A DNA stretch of 64,000 bases from Primulina eburnea (GCF_022965805.1 NC_133105.1:29668277-29732276), one strand, 5' to 3'. Shown: positions 10,438 through 22,220, counted from the stretch's first letter. Notes: generated by a model not told the origin, from the letters alone. Translations and numbers: made by a program.

Positions 10438-12577
10438 TGTTAGAGTAGGTGCCCGTCGAGCCAAGTGTTGGCCGAGTGTTCACAATGAAACTCTATGTAT
10501 AAGCAATCTTTATTTTAGTAATATTTGATATTATTATTTTGGCTCATCTTTATCTGTATACCCATGCTAGTTGCATAGATAAAGCCCTTGAATATACAAA
10601 TAGTAGAAAGAACATGAGATGCTCATATGATGAGTATCATGAAACTCATATTTGTAATACTGTATATTCTAAACGGTTCCTAGTCGATTCAGCCGCCACT
10701 AAGAAGGATATAGGCCGCTCGAGTTAGAGACTAGTATCTGCGATGTGAGTACCATGTTTCATTGGTAGGGGACATTGTGATGTCCGAGCATGCAGATAGG
10801 TGCTCCTGGTAGAGTGCACTGAACAACCCTCCATTAAAGGACTTTCCAAGTGGTTCTCACTTATCGAGTGGAAACGTCCTAGTTTATGGTTGTACACCAT
10901 TAGTCCTTATGACCCGGGACAACATTGAGACTCTATGTGCTAGCATTTCACTTTGACTTGTTTACCGACTCTTATGGGGTCATCAGGTGGCAAGGTTGGG
11001 TGTCATGTCGAAACATGTAGGAGTCGATGCATTGTAGTCGGGGATTCACCGCTTACCTTCGGGTATGGATATCCTATGTGTTATCATGTGTATGTAGGTT
11101 GAAATATCTGGCCAGAGTATGGTTGTAATTATGAAAGGGGTTTCATAGATTACACCATTGATGCAACTACGACATGACACATAGTATCGATTCATTGACA
11201 ACTCTCGATAAACCAATGGTTGTCGAATCGGTCGGGATATATGAGTTGAAGGGACCGTACTGTACTCTAACCATAATAGAATGGTTCTTGCAGGCACTAT
11301 CATTTGATACCTAGGGAATCATGTAAGCGATGCTGCTAGGCGTTTAACATGATTGGTTGGGTACTATCAGACTTGAGTTCTGACGTTCTTGTTATCAAGG
11401 AGTTGATAAGTAAGAATGGAGCAATTGGGGTATGCTCATATAAGGACATGTTTAGTCCGAATCACATGGAGATGTGAACCCACGGCTAGTTGTATCAATG
11501 AACCATTGAGGGCCACACAAGTACTAGCTTTCTAGATCCCGTTGAGAAGTAAAAATAGTTCAATGTGTTGAACGGCTTATAAAGGAGTTTATAAGCGTAA
11601 GGAAAATTAGAAGTATGACTTCTATAAAGGAGAAAATAGTTCAATGTGTTGAACGACTTATAAATGAGTTTATAAGTGTAAAGAAAAATAGAAGTATGGC
11701 TTCTATGAGAGAAATGTAAATTTTAATTTATGGAAGTGTTCCTAAATTAAAAGTTGGCCAAGTGAATAATGTATTTGAAAATTGTGATTTTCATAAACAT
11801 TATTATGGACTAAATTAAATTAATTCAAGTGTTGAATTAATTAAACACTAGTGGACCTAGTAGAGTCCAAATAAATAAATTAATTCAAGTGTTGAATTAA
11901 TTAAATTATATTGAGTCTTGTAGATCTCAATTTAAATTAATTATTGAACTAGTGGGACTTGGGTAAATTCAAGTAATGTTTAATTAGTCTCAAATATGTT
12001 TGAGATAATTAAATTTAGTCCATGATTTTTAATTTGTTAAAAACCATATAATATGCATGCATGGGAGGTGAAAGGTTGAGAGACTACTTTTTGATTTTTC
12101 AAGGCATAGCATGCACCTTTTTGACTCTACTTTTCCCACAACCAAAAAAAATGTCTCTCCTTCTCTCCAAGGATGAATAGTGCCGAAAATACTATTCACT
12201 TTCTCTCCAATTTTTCTTTCTTCAATGGTTGAAGAAACACTCTCTTCTCAAATGAAAAATCCTCATATTTTTCTAGTGCAAAATATGAGGGGATCTACCT
12301 AGTTGGTGGTGGGCTTAATTTGAAGGAAAGATTCAAGGTAGGAGGAAGCTTGTAGATTTCTTCATGCCATTCAAGAGCTTTGTTGTTTAACAACAAAGTT
12401 GGAGCCATCATCAATCTTTTAAGATTGATAGGTAACGATTTTCTTACACCCTATGTATGACAATGGTGTTTAAATGTATTTGCTACAACAAAATGATGGT
12501 GGCCGAATTTTTGTATGAAAAATTAAAAATTTTAAACTTCCGTTGCGCTTCCGATCACCGTAACCGATCTCCTTTCA
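10438..12577 (+). mobile_element. C: solo LTR of the Ty1/copia family (2,140 bp)
   Basis: It starts TGTTAGAGTAGGTGCCC and ends CTCCTTTCA, like both LTRs of element K. GAAAT is duplicated at 10433-10437 and 12578-12582. No internal region is present, so it is the product of recombination between two LTRs of one element. It carries a private 81-bp tandem duplication (11558-11719) and the family's hairpin series (11558-12020). Short open frames inside are not supported as genes. Confidence 0.93.
11558..11719 (+). repeat. 81-bp tandem duplication in solo copia LTR C
   Basis: The segment starting GTTCAATGTGTTGAAC at 11558 is repeated at 11639 with minor changes. The LTRs of G and K hold only one copy. 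Each unit contains three short palindromes. Confidence 0.85.
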
Positions 12578-13303
12578 GAAATCCCCTCCAAGCTTCAATA
12601 ATTTTAAGACTTGATTTTACAAGATTCAATCATCCAAACATAAATCCGACTTCGGTTTTGAACTCCCCTCCGTATTAGCTACAAGGTGATGTAAGTTTCC
12701 TTCAATTCCTACATGATTTGAGATATGGATGTTGGGGAAATTATGAGTTACTCTAGATTATGTGTTCTTGTGAAGTTAGTGAATATATATTCGTAAGCGG
12801 ATCGAAGAAATGATATCGCCTACATTTGTTATGAATTTTAACATATATCGAGATGAGATTATGCAGATTTTGAGATCTTGACTTAGATATTGTGATGGTT
12901 ATGAATTGAGGATATAATCTATGTTGATATATGTTGAGAATTGAATTGACCGGTATCAAGAATTACGTCGTTATGCTGTCAAATTGTACCGAGATCATGT
13001 ATAGAATTAGATATGGGTTGATTAGATTAGAGATTAATATAATATGTATTCCTATTTGTATTTCAGATCTGATAGTGACAGATTCGTCTTCGAGACTTCG
13101 ACGATTGTGCGACGAAAGGTACAAGCCATGTTTTGTTTGGGGAGATACAACTCAAATGAGATCTCATTTGAGTTTCCCAACCAAAATCACATACTAGATT
13201 TATTGTTTATCTTGAATTATGATTGTGATTTGTTTTTAGACTTGTATTCAAATCTTTTGAGATGATTATGCATTGTTTACAGATTGTTGTGCATTGCATT
13301 TAA
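12578..13303 (+). repeat. 3' LTR of element B, second segment
   Basis: It continues the LTR from GAAATCCCCTCC, matching 3723-4445 of the 5' LTR. It ends with TTTAA (13299-13303), the target-site duplication of element D. Confidence 0.92.
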
Positions 13304-13453
13304 TGTAAGGCCCGAGAAATATATCCTATTAATCCGAAATGATTGGATGAGGATTATTATGATTTATTGGTGATAATCGAAATGATTATAGACGAAACAG
13401 ATCGGGTCGGGAAAGACGAAAGAAAATTAAAAGAGGTGCAAAAAGAAAGTCCC

Positions 13454-13716
13454 CGCGCACATGCGCGATAGGTTTGGGCGCACATGCGCGAGGAGGACAG
13501 AAGCCATGGCGCACATGCGCGGCTGGGGGCGCGTACATGCACGGAAAAGACAGTAGCTGTGGCGCATATGCGCGAGAAGATACGCGCATATGCGCGACAT
13601 GGCCAGAAGCTTCAGCGCATATGCGCGAATAACTGCGCGCATATGCGCGAGATACAGAAAATGCCGGACAGAACTACCGGCGCATATGCGCGGCTTTGTG
13701 CACGCATATGCGCGCG
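13454..13716 (+). repeat. Gamma-type palindrome array in the U3 of element D 5' LTR
   Basis: About ten copies of GCGCATATGCGC or GCGCACATGCGC are arranged as five close pairs (spacers about 8-14 bases). The pairs are separated by about 20-30 bases that often contain GGACAGAAG. The TA-repeat TATA region follows at 13763-13780. The 3' LTR copy is at 20925-21189. Confidence 0.88.
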
Positions 13717-13880
13717 GCATGCAGATTCTCAAATCGCCACTTGGTCTATTGAAGGCAACGTGTGTATATATATATATATATGTAAGGCTCGAGAATTATC
13801 AATTGGCATTAATGTTAGACTTGTGATGGTAAGAATGCCTGACATTTAAATCAGAATTGTGAAGTTTGGGCCGAAGCCAC

Positions 13881-14065
13881 ACCGCACCCGCGGTACAGAA
13901 AGGACCGCACCTTCGGTACATTGAGAGAAAAATGGTGGAATTGTCGAAGCAAGACCGCATCCGCGGTCCTGCAATGACCGCACCCGCGGTCTGAGTATTC
14001 CGGAAAATGGAAGGGCAGCCGAGAGCATAGCGCACCCGCAGTGTTGGGGTGACCGCACCCGCGGT
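13881..14065 (+). repeat. Beta-type paired motif array in LTR E
   Basis: Three pairs of ACCGCACCCGCGGT-like units are separated by 8-10 bases within a pair and about 40 bases between pairs. The TATA box lies about 50 bp downstream. Confidence 0.82.
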
Positions 14066-14113
14066 GTTGCATGCGAAATGCCACCTTTGAATTTCGTGTT
14101 GACACTTGGCATG

Positions 14114-14125
14114 GTATATATATAT
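14114..14125 (+). promoter_or_regulatory. TATA box of LTR E
   Basis: A TATATATATATT run follows GACACTTGGCATGG. The same context precedes the TATA run in the LTRs of I, J and M. Confidence 0.6.
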
Positions 14126-15191
14126 TATGCAATGACACCTCATTATCTTCATTCAGAACAAGAGAAACGAGGGATGCTCCATGGAAATTCCTTCAAGGTT
14201 TTAGACTAGCAACAAAGATTATACAAAAACTAGCCATCCAATTTTGATTTCGAATACGGATTTGTGATCCTTGCGACAAAAGCTAACTCAGGGTGTAAGT
14301 ATTATTCATTTTTAGCATGTTTCGAAATAATTATGTGGGGAAATTCAGATATGAGTTAGAATATGTGTTCTTGATATCTTGAGCATGGTATATTCGTTAA
14401 CGGATCATTTTTCAGACATTGTATGCTACTATTTCGAAATTCCAGCTTATATGGGTATGAGATTATACAGATTTCAAAATGCATATTAATGGTTGATGAT
14501 ATTGTGAGTTGAGTATGATGGAGTATATTATTGTTGAGTTACCGGTATCGGAGAATTAAGCCGTTATGCCGTAGAATTTGTACCGAGTATGAGTATTGAA
14601 TTGTACAAGACTTGTTTGAGTTGTGTTTTGATATGGCACATTTATGCATCGTCATTTCAGATTGAATTGACAGAGTTGCCATTCGACTTCGAGATCTCGA
14701 CCGATTCCTACGACAATAAAGGTATAATTCATGTGGTCTCGGGATTGCACAACTCGATTCAGATTTGATACGAGTTTCCCTAAATCACATACTAGATTGT
14801 TATTACATTTCATTATGTAATGCCTTGTTTATTGATTTATATTCGAGTCCTGAGATAGGAGATATTGGCAGACTGGCCAAAACTAGATGTTTCGGTGTAT
14901 CGACGCATGGTAGTAGATTTACTCTATGTGTAGACCCTCGATACAGAGTTGACCGAAGTCTAGGAATAAGACGTACCGTCGCCCCGAGTGGTTGGGTAGG
15001 TGACAGACCGTCTTATTCACACCGGGATCCCTAGATTAGAAATGAGTCAAGTCAAGATTTAAATGTTGAATACAGATTTGTATTCTTCTACATGTTTAGA
15101 TTATCATTCATGTTACTTGATATATGCTATGCTTTTGTATATGATTATTACATTGCATGCATCCATGTTTTATACTGGGATATGTTCTCAC

Positions 15192-15238
15192 CGGAGTTAT
15201 CCGGCTGTTGTCGTGTCTGTATGTGTGCATGGCAACAG
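15192..15238 (+). other. Twin hairpin in LTR E, stem held by wobble pairs
   Basis: CCGGA-GTTA-TCCGG is followed by CTGTTGTCGTG (15205-15215) pairing with CATGGCAACAG (15228-15238) through two G-U pairs. The 12-base loop is identical to that of element B. Confidence 0.65.
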
Positions 15239-16025
15239 GTGGGGCAGGATCTGGGTCACGAGGAAGATGAGGGATTGTCGATAGCGTGGTGATCTCGGGC
15301 GTTGCAGCTTACTAGTTGTTTGTACTAGACTTGTACCGAAACTTTTAAACACTAGTGTATGATTGTATAAAACAGACATGTATTTACATTATGTTGTTTA
15401 TTTAATATAAAGACATGATATGCTTTAATTATACATTTGAATAAATGTTAAAAGAAAATTTTCGACCCACATTTTCGAACAAAGATCCAATTAAATCCCA
15501 AAAGAATTGAGTTAGAGCCCGGGTCCCCACAATATACATATGTATCTCAATTATTCAGAAATGGAAAAGAAGAAGGAAACGAGGGAGCGCAAGTTTGATT
15601 TCTGAGTTGGGTTGCGAGTGCTCTGGTTATCAGAATCTAAATCCGAGTACAACACCGAGTTCCTATCAACACAGGATACAACTGGACGTAAGTTTTATTA
15701 CGTTTAGACATGATTTGAATTTATGATACTGTCAAAATTGAATAGAAACCAGATATAGTGTTTCTGCTACAGTAGAGATTGTATAATCGAAGTCAGATTT
15801 AAGAATAGATTGATTATGCAATTGTTATGAATTTCAGAGTGAAATTGATTGAGAGTTGATATCAGAATTGAGTTGTTATGAAGTAGAAGATATTAAAATT
15901 AATATCTGACTGATACGGTAATGCTGGATATATTGAGATTATGATGTTATAACGTTGAAACAGAATTTGATTGGATTCTGATTATATCCAGTATTAATTG
16001 AGTGGTGTATTGAGTCGTTGAGTCA

Positions 16026-16205
16026 TAGGCTGATTTGCCTAGTCACCGGCTGATTCGTCGGGTTATTGGCTGATTCGTCTGGTTATTGACTGATTCGTCT
16101 AAACTTAAGCTGATTCGCTTAATTACAGGCTGATTCGTCTGGTTATTGGCTGATTTGCCTAATTCTTGATTGATTCGTCAATTCTGCGGCTGATTTGCCC
16201 AGACA
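16026..16205 (+). repeat. Nine-unit, 20-bp-period hairpin array in element D 5' LTR
   Basis: The hexamer TGATTC or TGATTT recurs exactly every 20 bases (16031, 16051 and so on to 16191). Flanking bases pair as short stems that differ from unit to unit. Examples are TAGGC with GCCTA, TAAGC with GCTTA, CAGGC with GTCTG and TTGAT with GTCAA. The 3' LTR carries the same array at 22044-22220. Confidence 0.82.
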
Positions 16206-16298
16206 CTAGATATATGAATTATATCGATGCCGTTTAGGGATTGAGTCATTCCTAGCGACTGAGATTCGGTATATTTATCATTATTCAGACATCGGGAT

Positions 16299-17358
16299 CC
16301 CTAGGATAGAGTTGAGTCGAGTCTGAGACGACGCGTTGTTGAGTCAAGTCTGAGTCTGAATATGATTCTTTGCTTGATATTAATTATGTTTCAGAATTGA
16401 GACATGTTATGAATATTTGTTATATGCTTTTATATATGTTTTTATATGATTGCATGTGTACATTGTTTATACTAGGATATTTATATCTCACCGGAGTTAT
16501 CCGGCTGTTGTCTTGTTTTGTATGTGTACAAGACAACAGGTGGGGCTGGATCAGGGTCAAGAAGAGGATGAAAGAAGATTAGATAGCGTGGAGATCTGGG
16601 CTTCGAAGCAACATAGGATTCAGCACTGATATGTAGTTGAACCTAGTTGAATTCTTGTAGATAACACAAGATTTGTATGTTCATGTTTAATATGTAATTT
16701 GAGTGAATTACATTACGTTTCCGCTTTGTATTTAAAAAAAAAATTAAATTAGTCCCTGTTTTATAATTGATTAATTAGTCCCAATGATGATCAAGAATGT
16801 GATTAGCGTCCGGGTCCCCAAAACAGGCCCTAGGATTGAGTTGAGTCGAGTCTGAGACGACGCGTTGTTGAGTCAAGTCTGAGTCTGAGTATGATTCTTT
16901 GCTTGATATTAATTATGTTTCAGAATTGAGACATGTTATGAATATTTGTTATATGCTTTTATATATGTTTTTATATGATTGCATGTGTACATTGTTTATA
17001 CTGGGATATTTATATCTCACCGGAGTTATCCGGCTGTTGTCTTGTTTTGTATGTGTACATGACAATAGGTGGGGCTGGATCAGGGTCAAGAAGAGGATGA
17101 GAGAAGATTAGATAGCGTGGAGATCCGGGCTTCGAAGCAACATAGGATTCAGCACTGATATGTAGTTGAACCTAGTTGAATTCTTGTAGATAACACAAGA
17201 TTTGTATGTTCATGTTTAATATGTAATTTGAGTGAATTACATTACGTTTCCGCTTTGTATTTTAAAAAAAATAATTAAATTAGACCCTGCTTTATAATTG
17301 ATTAATTAGTCCCAATGATGATTAAGAATGTGATTAGCATCCGGGTCCCCACAACAGG
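16299..17358 (+). repeat. 530-bp direct duplication of the LTR end in element D
   Basis: The copies are 16299-16827 and 16828-17358. Each runs from CCCTAGGAT to the LTR end plus the ACAGG spacer. The second copy stops one base before the primer site at 17359. The 3' LTR has a single copy. Confidence 0.9.
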
Positions 17359-17370
17359 TGGTATCAGAGC
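17359..17370 (+). promoter_or_regulatory. Primer binding site of element D
   Basis: TGGTATCAGAGC (initiator methionine tRNA type) lies six bases after the LTR end at 17353. Confidence 0.9.
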
Positions 17371-17625
17371 GATGGATCCTTTAGATTGAGATAGAAGAGG
17401 CTAGTGAGCGGGGTAGATTGAGGTTTTCTTTCCTGCTTTTGAATGATAGCATGTTGTACTGCTTTATATAATACATGTTACTTGATTTATCTGATTTGAT
17501 TTTGTAATATGTATTATTGGGAACGAATCTGAATTGATTCTCGATCAGCAGTAAGATGATCAGAGGAGAGACTGAATTGAAACAGGTGTGTTGGATTGGA
17601 TTACTAATCCTTTTGAGTTTCAGAT

Positions 17626-18735
17626 ATGCCTCCCAGAAGAATACCAGAACAGGGTAGTACATCAAATCCTCCAATGGATGTAACACCGACTCCAATGGAA
17701 ACCTTGCTGAAGAGGTTTCAGTCATTCAAACCACCTACTCTGACGGGTACTGAGACATCAGTCGAGTGTGAGAGTTGGTTAGGTAGCATTGAGTTGCTGT
17801 TTGATTCACTGGAATACAGTGATGAGCGCCGGATTAAATTGATTGGGCACCAGTGGCTTGATGTTGCACAAAGCTGGTGGGTTACAATGAAGAGGGCCTT
17901 GGAGCAGCGAGGTACGATTATTACTTGGGATGTGTTTAAAACTGATTTTTATCAGAGGTTCTTCCCAATATCGTACAGAGAGGACAAGGGGGCGGAGTTT
18001 GCCAATTTGAGACAGGGTCAGATGAACATTGAAGAATATGTGACCAAGTTCTCTACCTTGTTGAAGTTTTCTCCACATGTATCTGAAAATGACGAAGCCG
18101 TTGCTGATCAGTTCATCAATGGCTTGAATCCCGATATTTTTACATTGGTGAACACAGGACGACCGAATAACTTTGCTGATGCCATGAATAGAGCAAAGGG
18201 CGCTGAAGCGGGCCTGATAAGGCAGAAAGGAGCTTAATTTGTTCCTCCAGTGTTGAAACCACCGTAACCACCTCCCCGATTCGAGAGTGGCAGTAGTAGT
18301 GGTGGAAGAAAAGATTTTCTGATGGCTAGAGGAAAGCAGTTTAAGACGTCTGGCGGCATTTCTTCTAGCTCTAGTGGTTCTCAGCAGAGTTATACTGGTG
18401 TTTACTGCGGAATTTGTGGAGGGAGACATTCCACTGAACAATGCCAAGGAGTACTTGGTAGCTGCCACTTCTGCAAGCAACAGGGACATTTTTCCAGAGT
18501 ATGTCCACAGAGGGGTTCCCAAAGATCCCAGGGAGCTGAACCATCTGGATCAGCGGCACAGTGGGGTAGACGATCAGCTGCCGTTCCTTCATTTCAGCCA
18601 GCACCATCTCAGTCACAACAGAGGCCAGGAGGAAGCCAGACAGTTGGCCAGCCTCCTAGACAGCAAGCCAGAGTATTTGCTTTGACCGAGAAGCAGGCTC
18701 AGGAAGCACCAGATGATGATGTTGCAGGTAACTGA
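17626..18735 (+). pseudogene. gag of element D
   Basis: The ATG at 17626 (MPPRRIPEQGSTSNPP) opens the same gag family as B and I. The retrotransposon-gag domain covers roughly residues 35-190, followed by a proline/glycine/serine-rich linker, a cysteine pair (CGICGGRHSTEQC) and a CCHC knuckle (CHFCKQQGHFSRVC, near 18462-18503). The frame is broken by TAA at 18235 and again near 18267 (both readable as CAA to TAA) and ends at 18735. A frame change follows, and a protease start ([13 protein letters not shown]) can be read at about 18768-18810. Gag is far better preserved than the rest of the coding region. It would form the particle that packages element RNA. Confidence 0.88.
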
Positions 18736-20760
18736 TTTGTTTGATTTTCCTGCACGTGTATTGAGGGATACCGGTGCTTCACATACTTTTATTTCTGAGC
18801 GATTTGCATTGATGCATGCATTATCTGTTGAGTCCCTATGTACTGTAGTATTTGTTTCTTTTCTTTTGGGGAAAAGATCTTGTATCAGCGATTTCTGTTA
18901 AATCTTATATACTACAGTAGGATGAGAATGAGATCGAGTCAGATCGTGTGGTAGCTTGTGTTGTGCTAGTGTTATCTGATTTTGGGACTGCATTACTGAT
19001 ATTGATATGCTGACCAAGTACAGAGCTACCATAGATTAGTTCCAAAAGATAGTTAAAATCAGATCTGAGATGACCAAGAGATGAATATTATACGATAAGA
19101 ATTCTAGACTGAGAATTCCTTTGATATTCGTACTATCTATGACTCGATTATCACAGAAAGGAGCTGAGTGACTCCTTATGTATTCAGTTGATTTACTGAA
19201 GCTGAGTCTATCGTTGGTTGATTTACCAATGATAAGAAAGTTATTGATGTTTTTCCCAGATGAGACTTCAGACCTAATTTCAGTCAGGGAGATTGATGTT
19301 AGCCTTGAACTGATAATAGAAATTGTTGAAATTTTGAATCCTGATTGAGACAGATTGTGTTCAGGATTTTTATGTCTGAAAATGATAGATTTGTTGATGT
19401 GAACAGAATCGCGATTAAACCGTAATTAGTCACCCGAGGTTGACATCAGTGTCAGACAGTTGCAGTTTATGAATTTAGCATGTTTTGAATCTGATTGAAT
19501 ATTGATGTTATTCTGAATATGTGATTGTGTATGTTGTATGAGATTGATTATTCTGTGATATCAGATGTGTCAGAATTGTACAGCAAAGCTTGATAGTGAT
19601 AGTCAGAGCCGAATACCAGGTAGGTATTTCCTCTTTAATTTATGTTATTAACTGATTTGTGTATATCAAATAGTTCGAATCAGAAAGAACAGATATTAAC
19701 AGAAGCTTACAGTCAAGGATTCAGTGTTAAGTCTGATGAGTGAGACTGTATTGTATTCGAACAGATAGTTATGATATAGACAGATGAGATCAGTTATAAC
19801 AGAAATGTATTGAAATGTTGGCAGAAATTGTACTGACATGTCTAAATCGCTAACAGAAAAGATAGAAAGATAGGAATCAGAAGATTTATTACACAATTGT
19901 GAAGCTCTAAATAGGAATGGAAGTACATTTCTATAGCCTTCGTATACCGTCATTTTACAGATTGTAATATGATATGATTAAGATTGACAGATTGTTCAAT
20001 CTATATCTATCAGTTTGTACCAGATAATGTACAAACATGACCAAATGACACAGATTGATGTCAGAAAAGTGGTCAGAAAGATCAGAATGCCACATAGAAT
20101 GTATCAGATTGCGATTTTTTTAACTTATGATAGAGTATATCATGAACTCTCTTTTAGATTGTTTTACAGATTGACAGACTGTCAGAATGTATTATCCAGA
20201 CATTGGAAGACTTGGGTACATCTTTAGTGCTGGATGTTAGCACCAATTGATGTGACCTATTATCACGGTGTGACCATAACTATCAGCTTATCAGATGGGT
20301 AATGAGATAGTTATAGACAAGACAGTATACGGTGAATACTGCAGATTTCTTTTGAAGAAAATTCGAAGGAAGATGAAGATAGTTCAGAAAGAACAGATGT
20401 CATAAACCAACATCGGATGATGATGATTGGTATTTGAGGTTGAGGATTGAATATGTCCTAGATCGAGAGCAGCAGATTTATTGATAGTTGGCTGTATTGA
20501 GTCATTATAGACTATAGAGTGGTTTATACGGATGTTGTATATCCCACATGGCAAGATTGATTTTGTCAGAATTAAATTGAGAAGTATTATGATAATATAC
20601 TTCATGAAGTCTTATTCCAGATTTGAAATCAGAGATTGATACAAGAAAGAGATTTCAGAATGGATTCAGTAGGATGAGAGTTTTGATTTAAAACTCTGTA
20701 TACATTTCTTCTGATATATCTGAATTGATTACTTGCGACTTCGAGGACGAACTCAGATCT
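18736..20760 (+). pseudogene. Eroded pol relics of element D
   Basis: There is no usable frame. Recognisable scraps in order are the protease start (near 18768), the [10 protein letters not shown] block (near 19000-19040), the segment before reverse transcriptase (near 19140-19310), an integrase stretch like [11 protein letters not shown] (near 20010-20080) and an integrase fragment like QSER.IQTLED (near 20170-20215). The reverse transcriptase palm and RNase H cannot be found, so they are deleted or unrecognisable. The text is AT-rich with many CAGA/TCAGAA words. Confidence 0.7.
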
Positions 20761-20774
20761 AAGAGGGGGAGAAA
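20761..20774 (+). promoter_or_regulatory. Polypurine tract of element D
   Basis: AAGAGGGGGAGAAA directly precedes the 3' LTR at 20775. Confidence 0.88.
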
Positions 20775-20924
20775 TGTAAGGCACGAGAAATATATCCTAT
20801 TAATCCGAAATGATTGGATGAGGATTATTATGATTTATTGGTGATAATCGATATGATTATAGACGAAACAGATCGGGTCGGGAAAGACGAAAGAAAATTA
20901 AAAGAGGTGCAAAAAGAAAGTCCC

Positions 20925-21189
20925 CGCGCACATGCGCGATAGGTTTGGGCGCACATGCGCGAGGAGGACAGAAGCCATGGCGCACATGCGCGGCTGGGGG
21001 CGCGCACATGCGCGAAAAAGACAGTAGCTGTGGCGCATATGCGCGAGAAGATACACGCATATGCGCGACATGGCCAGAAGCTTCGGCGCATATGCGCGAA
21101 TAACTGCGCGCATATGCGCGAGATACAGAAAATGCCGGACAGAACTACCGGCGAATATGCGCGGCTTTGTTCGCGCATATGCGCGCGGC
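20925..21189 (+). repeat. Gamma-type palindrome array in the 3' LTR of element D
   Basis: Ten GCGCAYATGCGC units in five pairs. The units are slightly better preserved than in the 5' LTR copy, for example the fourth unit. Confidence 0.88.
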
Positions 21190-22043
21190 ATGCAGATTCT
21201 CAATTCGCCACTTGGTCTAATGAAGGCAACGTGTGTATATATATATATATACATATGTATCTCAATTATTCAGAAATGGAAAAGAAGAAGGAAACGAGGG
21301 AGCGCAAGTTTGATTTCTGAGTTGGGTTGCGAGTGCTCTGGTTATCAGAATCTAAATCCGAGTACGACACCGAGTTTCTATCAACACAGGCTACAACTGG
21401 ACGTAAGTTTTATTACGTTTAGACATGATTTGAATTTATGATACTGTCAAAATTGAATAGAAACCAGATATAGTGTTTCTGCTGCAGTAGAGATTGTATA
21501 ATCGAGGTCAGATTTAAGAATAGATTGATTATGCAATTGTTATGAATTTCAGAGTGAAATTGATTGAGAGTTGATATCAGAATTGAGTTGTTATGAAGTA
21601 GGAGATATTAAAATTAATATCTGACTGATACGGTAATGCTGGATATATTGAGATTATGATGTTATGCCGTTGAAACAGAATTTGATTGGATTCTGATTAT
21701 ATCCAGTATTAATTGAGTGGTGTATTGATATTATACCCTCGATATTGTTATTGTCAGACTGAGTATTGACAGATTTGAGTTCGAGACTTCGACAGAGTCA
21801 GAGTATCCGAAAGAAAGGTATAAATTAATGTTGAGTTGGGATTGCACAACTCGAGTGAGGTTTGACTCGAGTTACCCTAAATCACATACTTTTACTTATT
21901 GCATTGATATTTGCAATTGATGAGACTTATGATTGTAGCCTATTGATTTATAGCTACTGCATGTAATGACTGCTGATTCGCTAGTCATTGACTGATTTGC
22001 TTAGATATTGAATGCATGTATTGATTACTGAGTCGTTGAGTCA

Positions 22044-22220
22044 TAGGCTGATTTGCCTAGTCACCGGCTGATTCGTCGGGTTATTGGCTGATTCGTCTGG
22101 TTATTGACTGATTCATCTAAACTTAAGCTGATTCGCTTAATTACAGGCTGATTCGTCTGGTTATTGGCTGATTCGCCTAATTTTTGAGTGATTCGTCAAT
22201 TCTGCGGCTGATTTGCCCAG
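22044..22220 (+). repeat. 20-bp-period TGATTY hairpin array, element D 3' LTR
   Basis: Nine units in register with the 5' LTR array. Unit 4 reads GACTGATTCATC, losing one pair, while unit 7 reads GGCTGATTCGCC, keeping its stem. Confidence 0.8.

Larger units (their letters stand above)
13781..15531 (+). mobile_element. E: solo Tekay-family LTR (1,751 bp) inside the 5' LTR of element D
   Basis: It runs from TGTAAGGCTCGAG to GGTCCCCACA. It is flanked by ATATA at 13776-13780 and 15532-15536, and the uninterrupted target is visible in D's 3' LTR near 21240-21250. It contains a beta-type motif array (13881-14065), a TATA box (14114-14125), the GAATAAGACG stem-loop (14964-15018) and the twin hairpin (15192-15238). 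Its sequence type is that of elements J and M. Confidence 0.92.
13304..17353 (+). repeat. 5' LTR of element D, interrupted by E and internally duplicated
   Basis: It starts TGTAAGGCCCGAG and ends GGTCCCCACA. Removing solo LTR E with its duplicated ATATA leaves about 2.3 kb. Compared with the 3' LTR it carries a 530-bp direct duplication at its end (16299-17358). It also lacks about 300 bp present at 21735-22030, which was lost between short TATTGA/ACTGA-type repeats. Confidence 0.9.

Noticed and set aside
13454..13716. The regularly spaced repeats could be read as a CRISPR-like array
   Set aside because: Spacers are short and repetitive, units are palindromes in an LTR promoter, and the setting is a plant retrotransposon.
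13427..13849. Open frames of 60-120 codons across the palindrome arrays on both strands
   Set aside because: They are produced by the low-complexity GC repeats, which lack stops; the same array gives frames in several registers and none has support as a gene.
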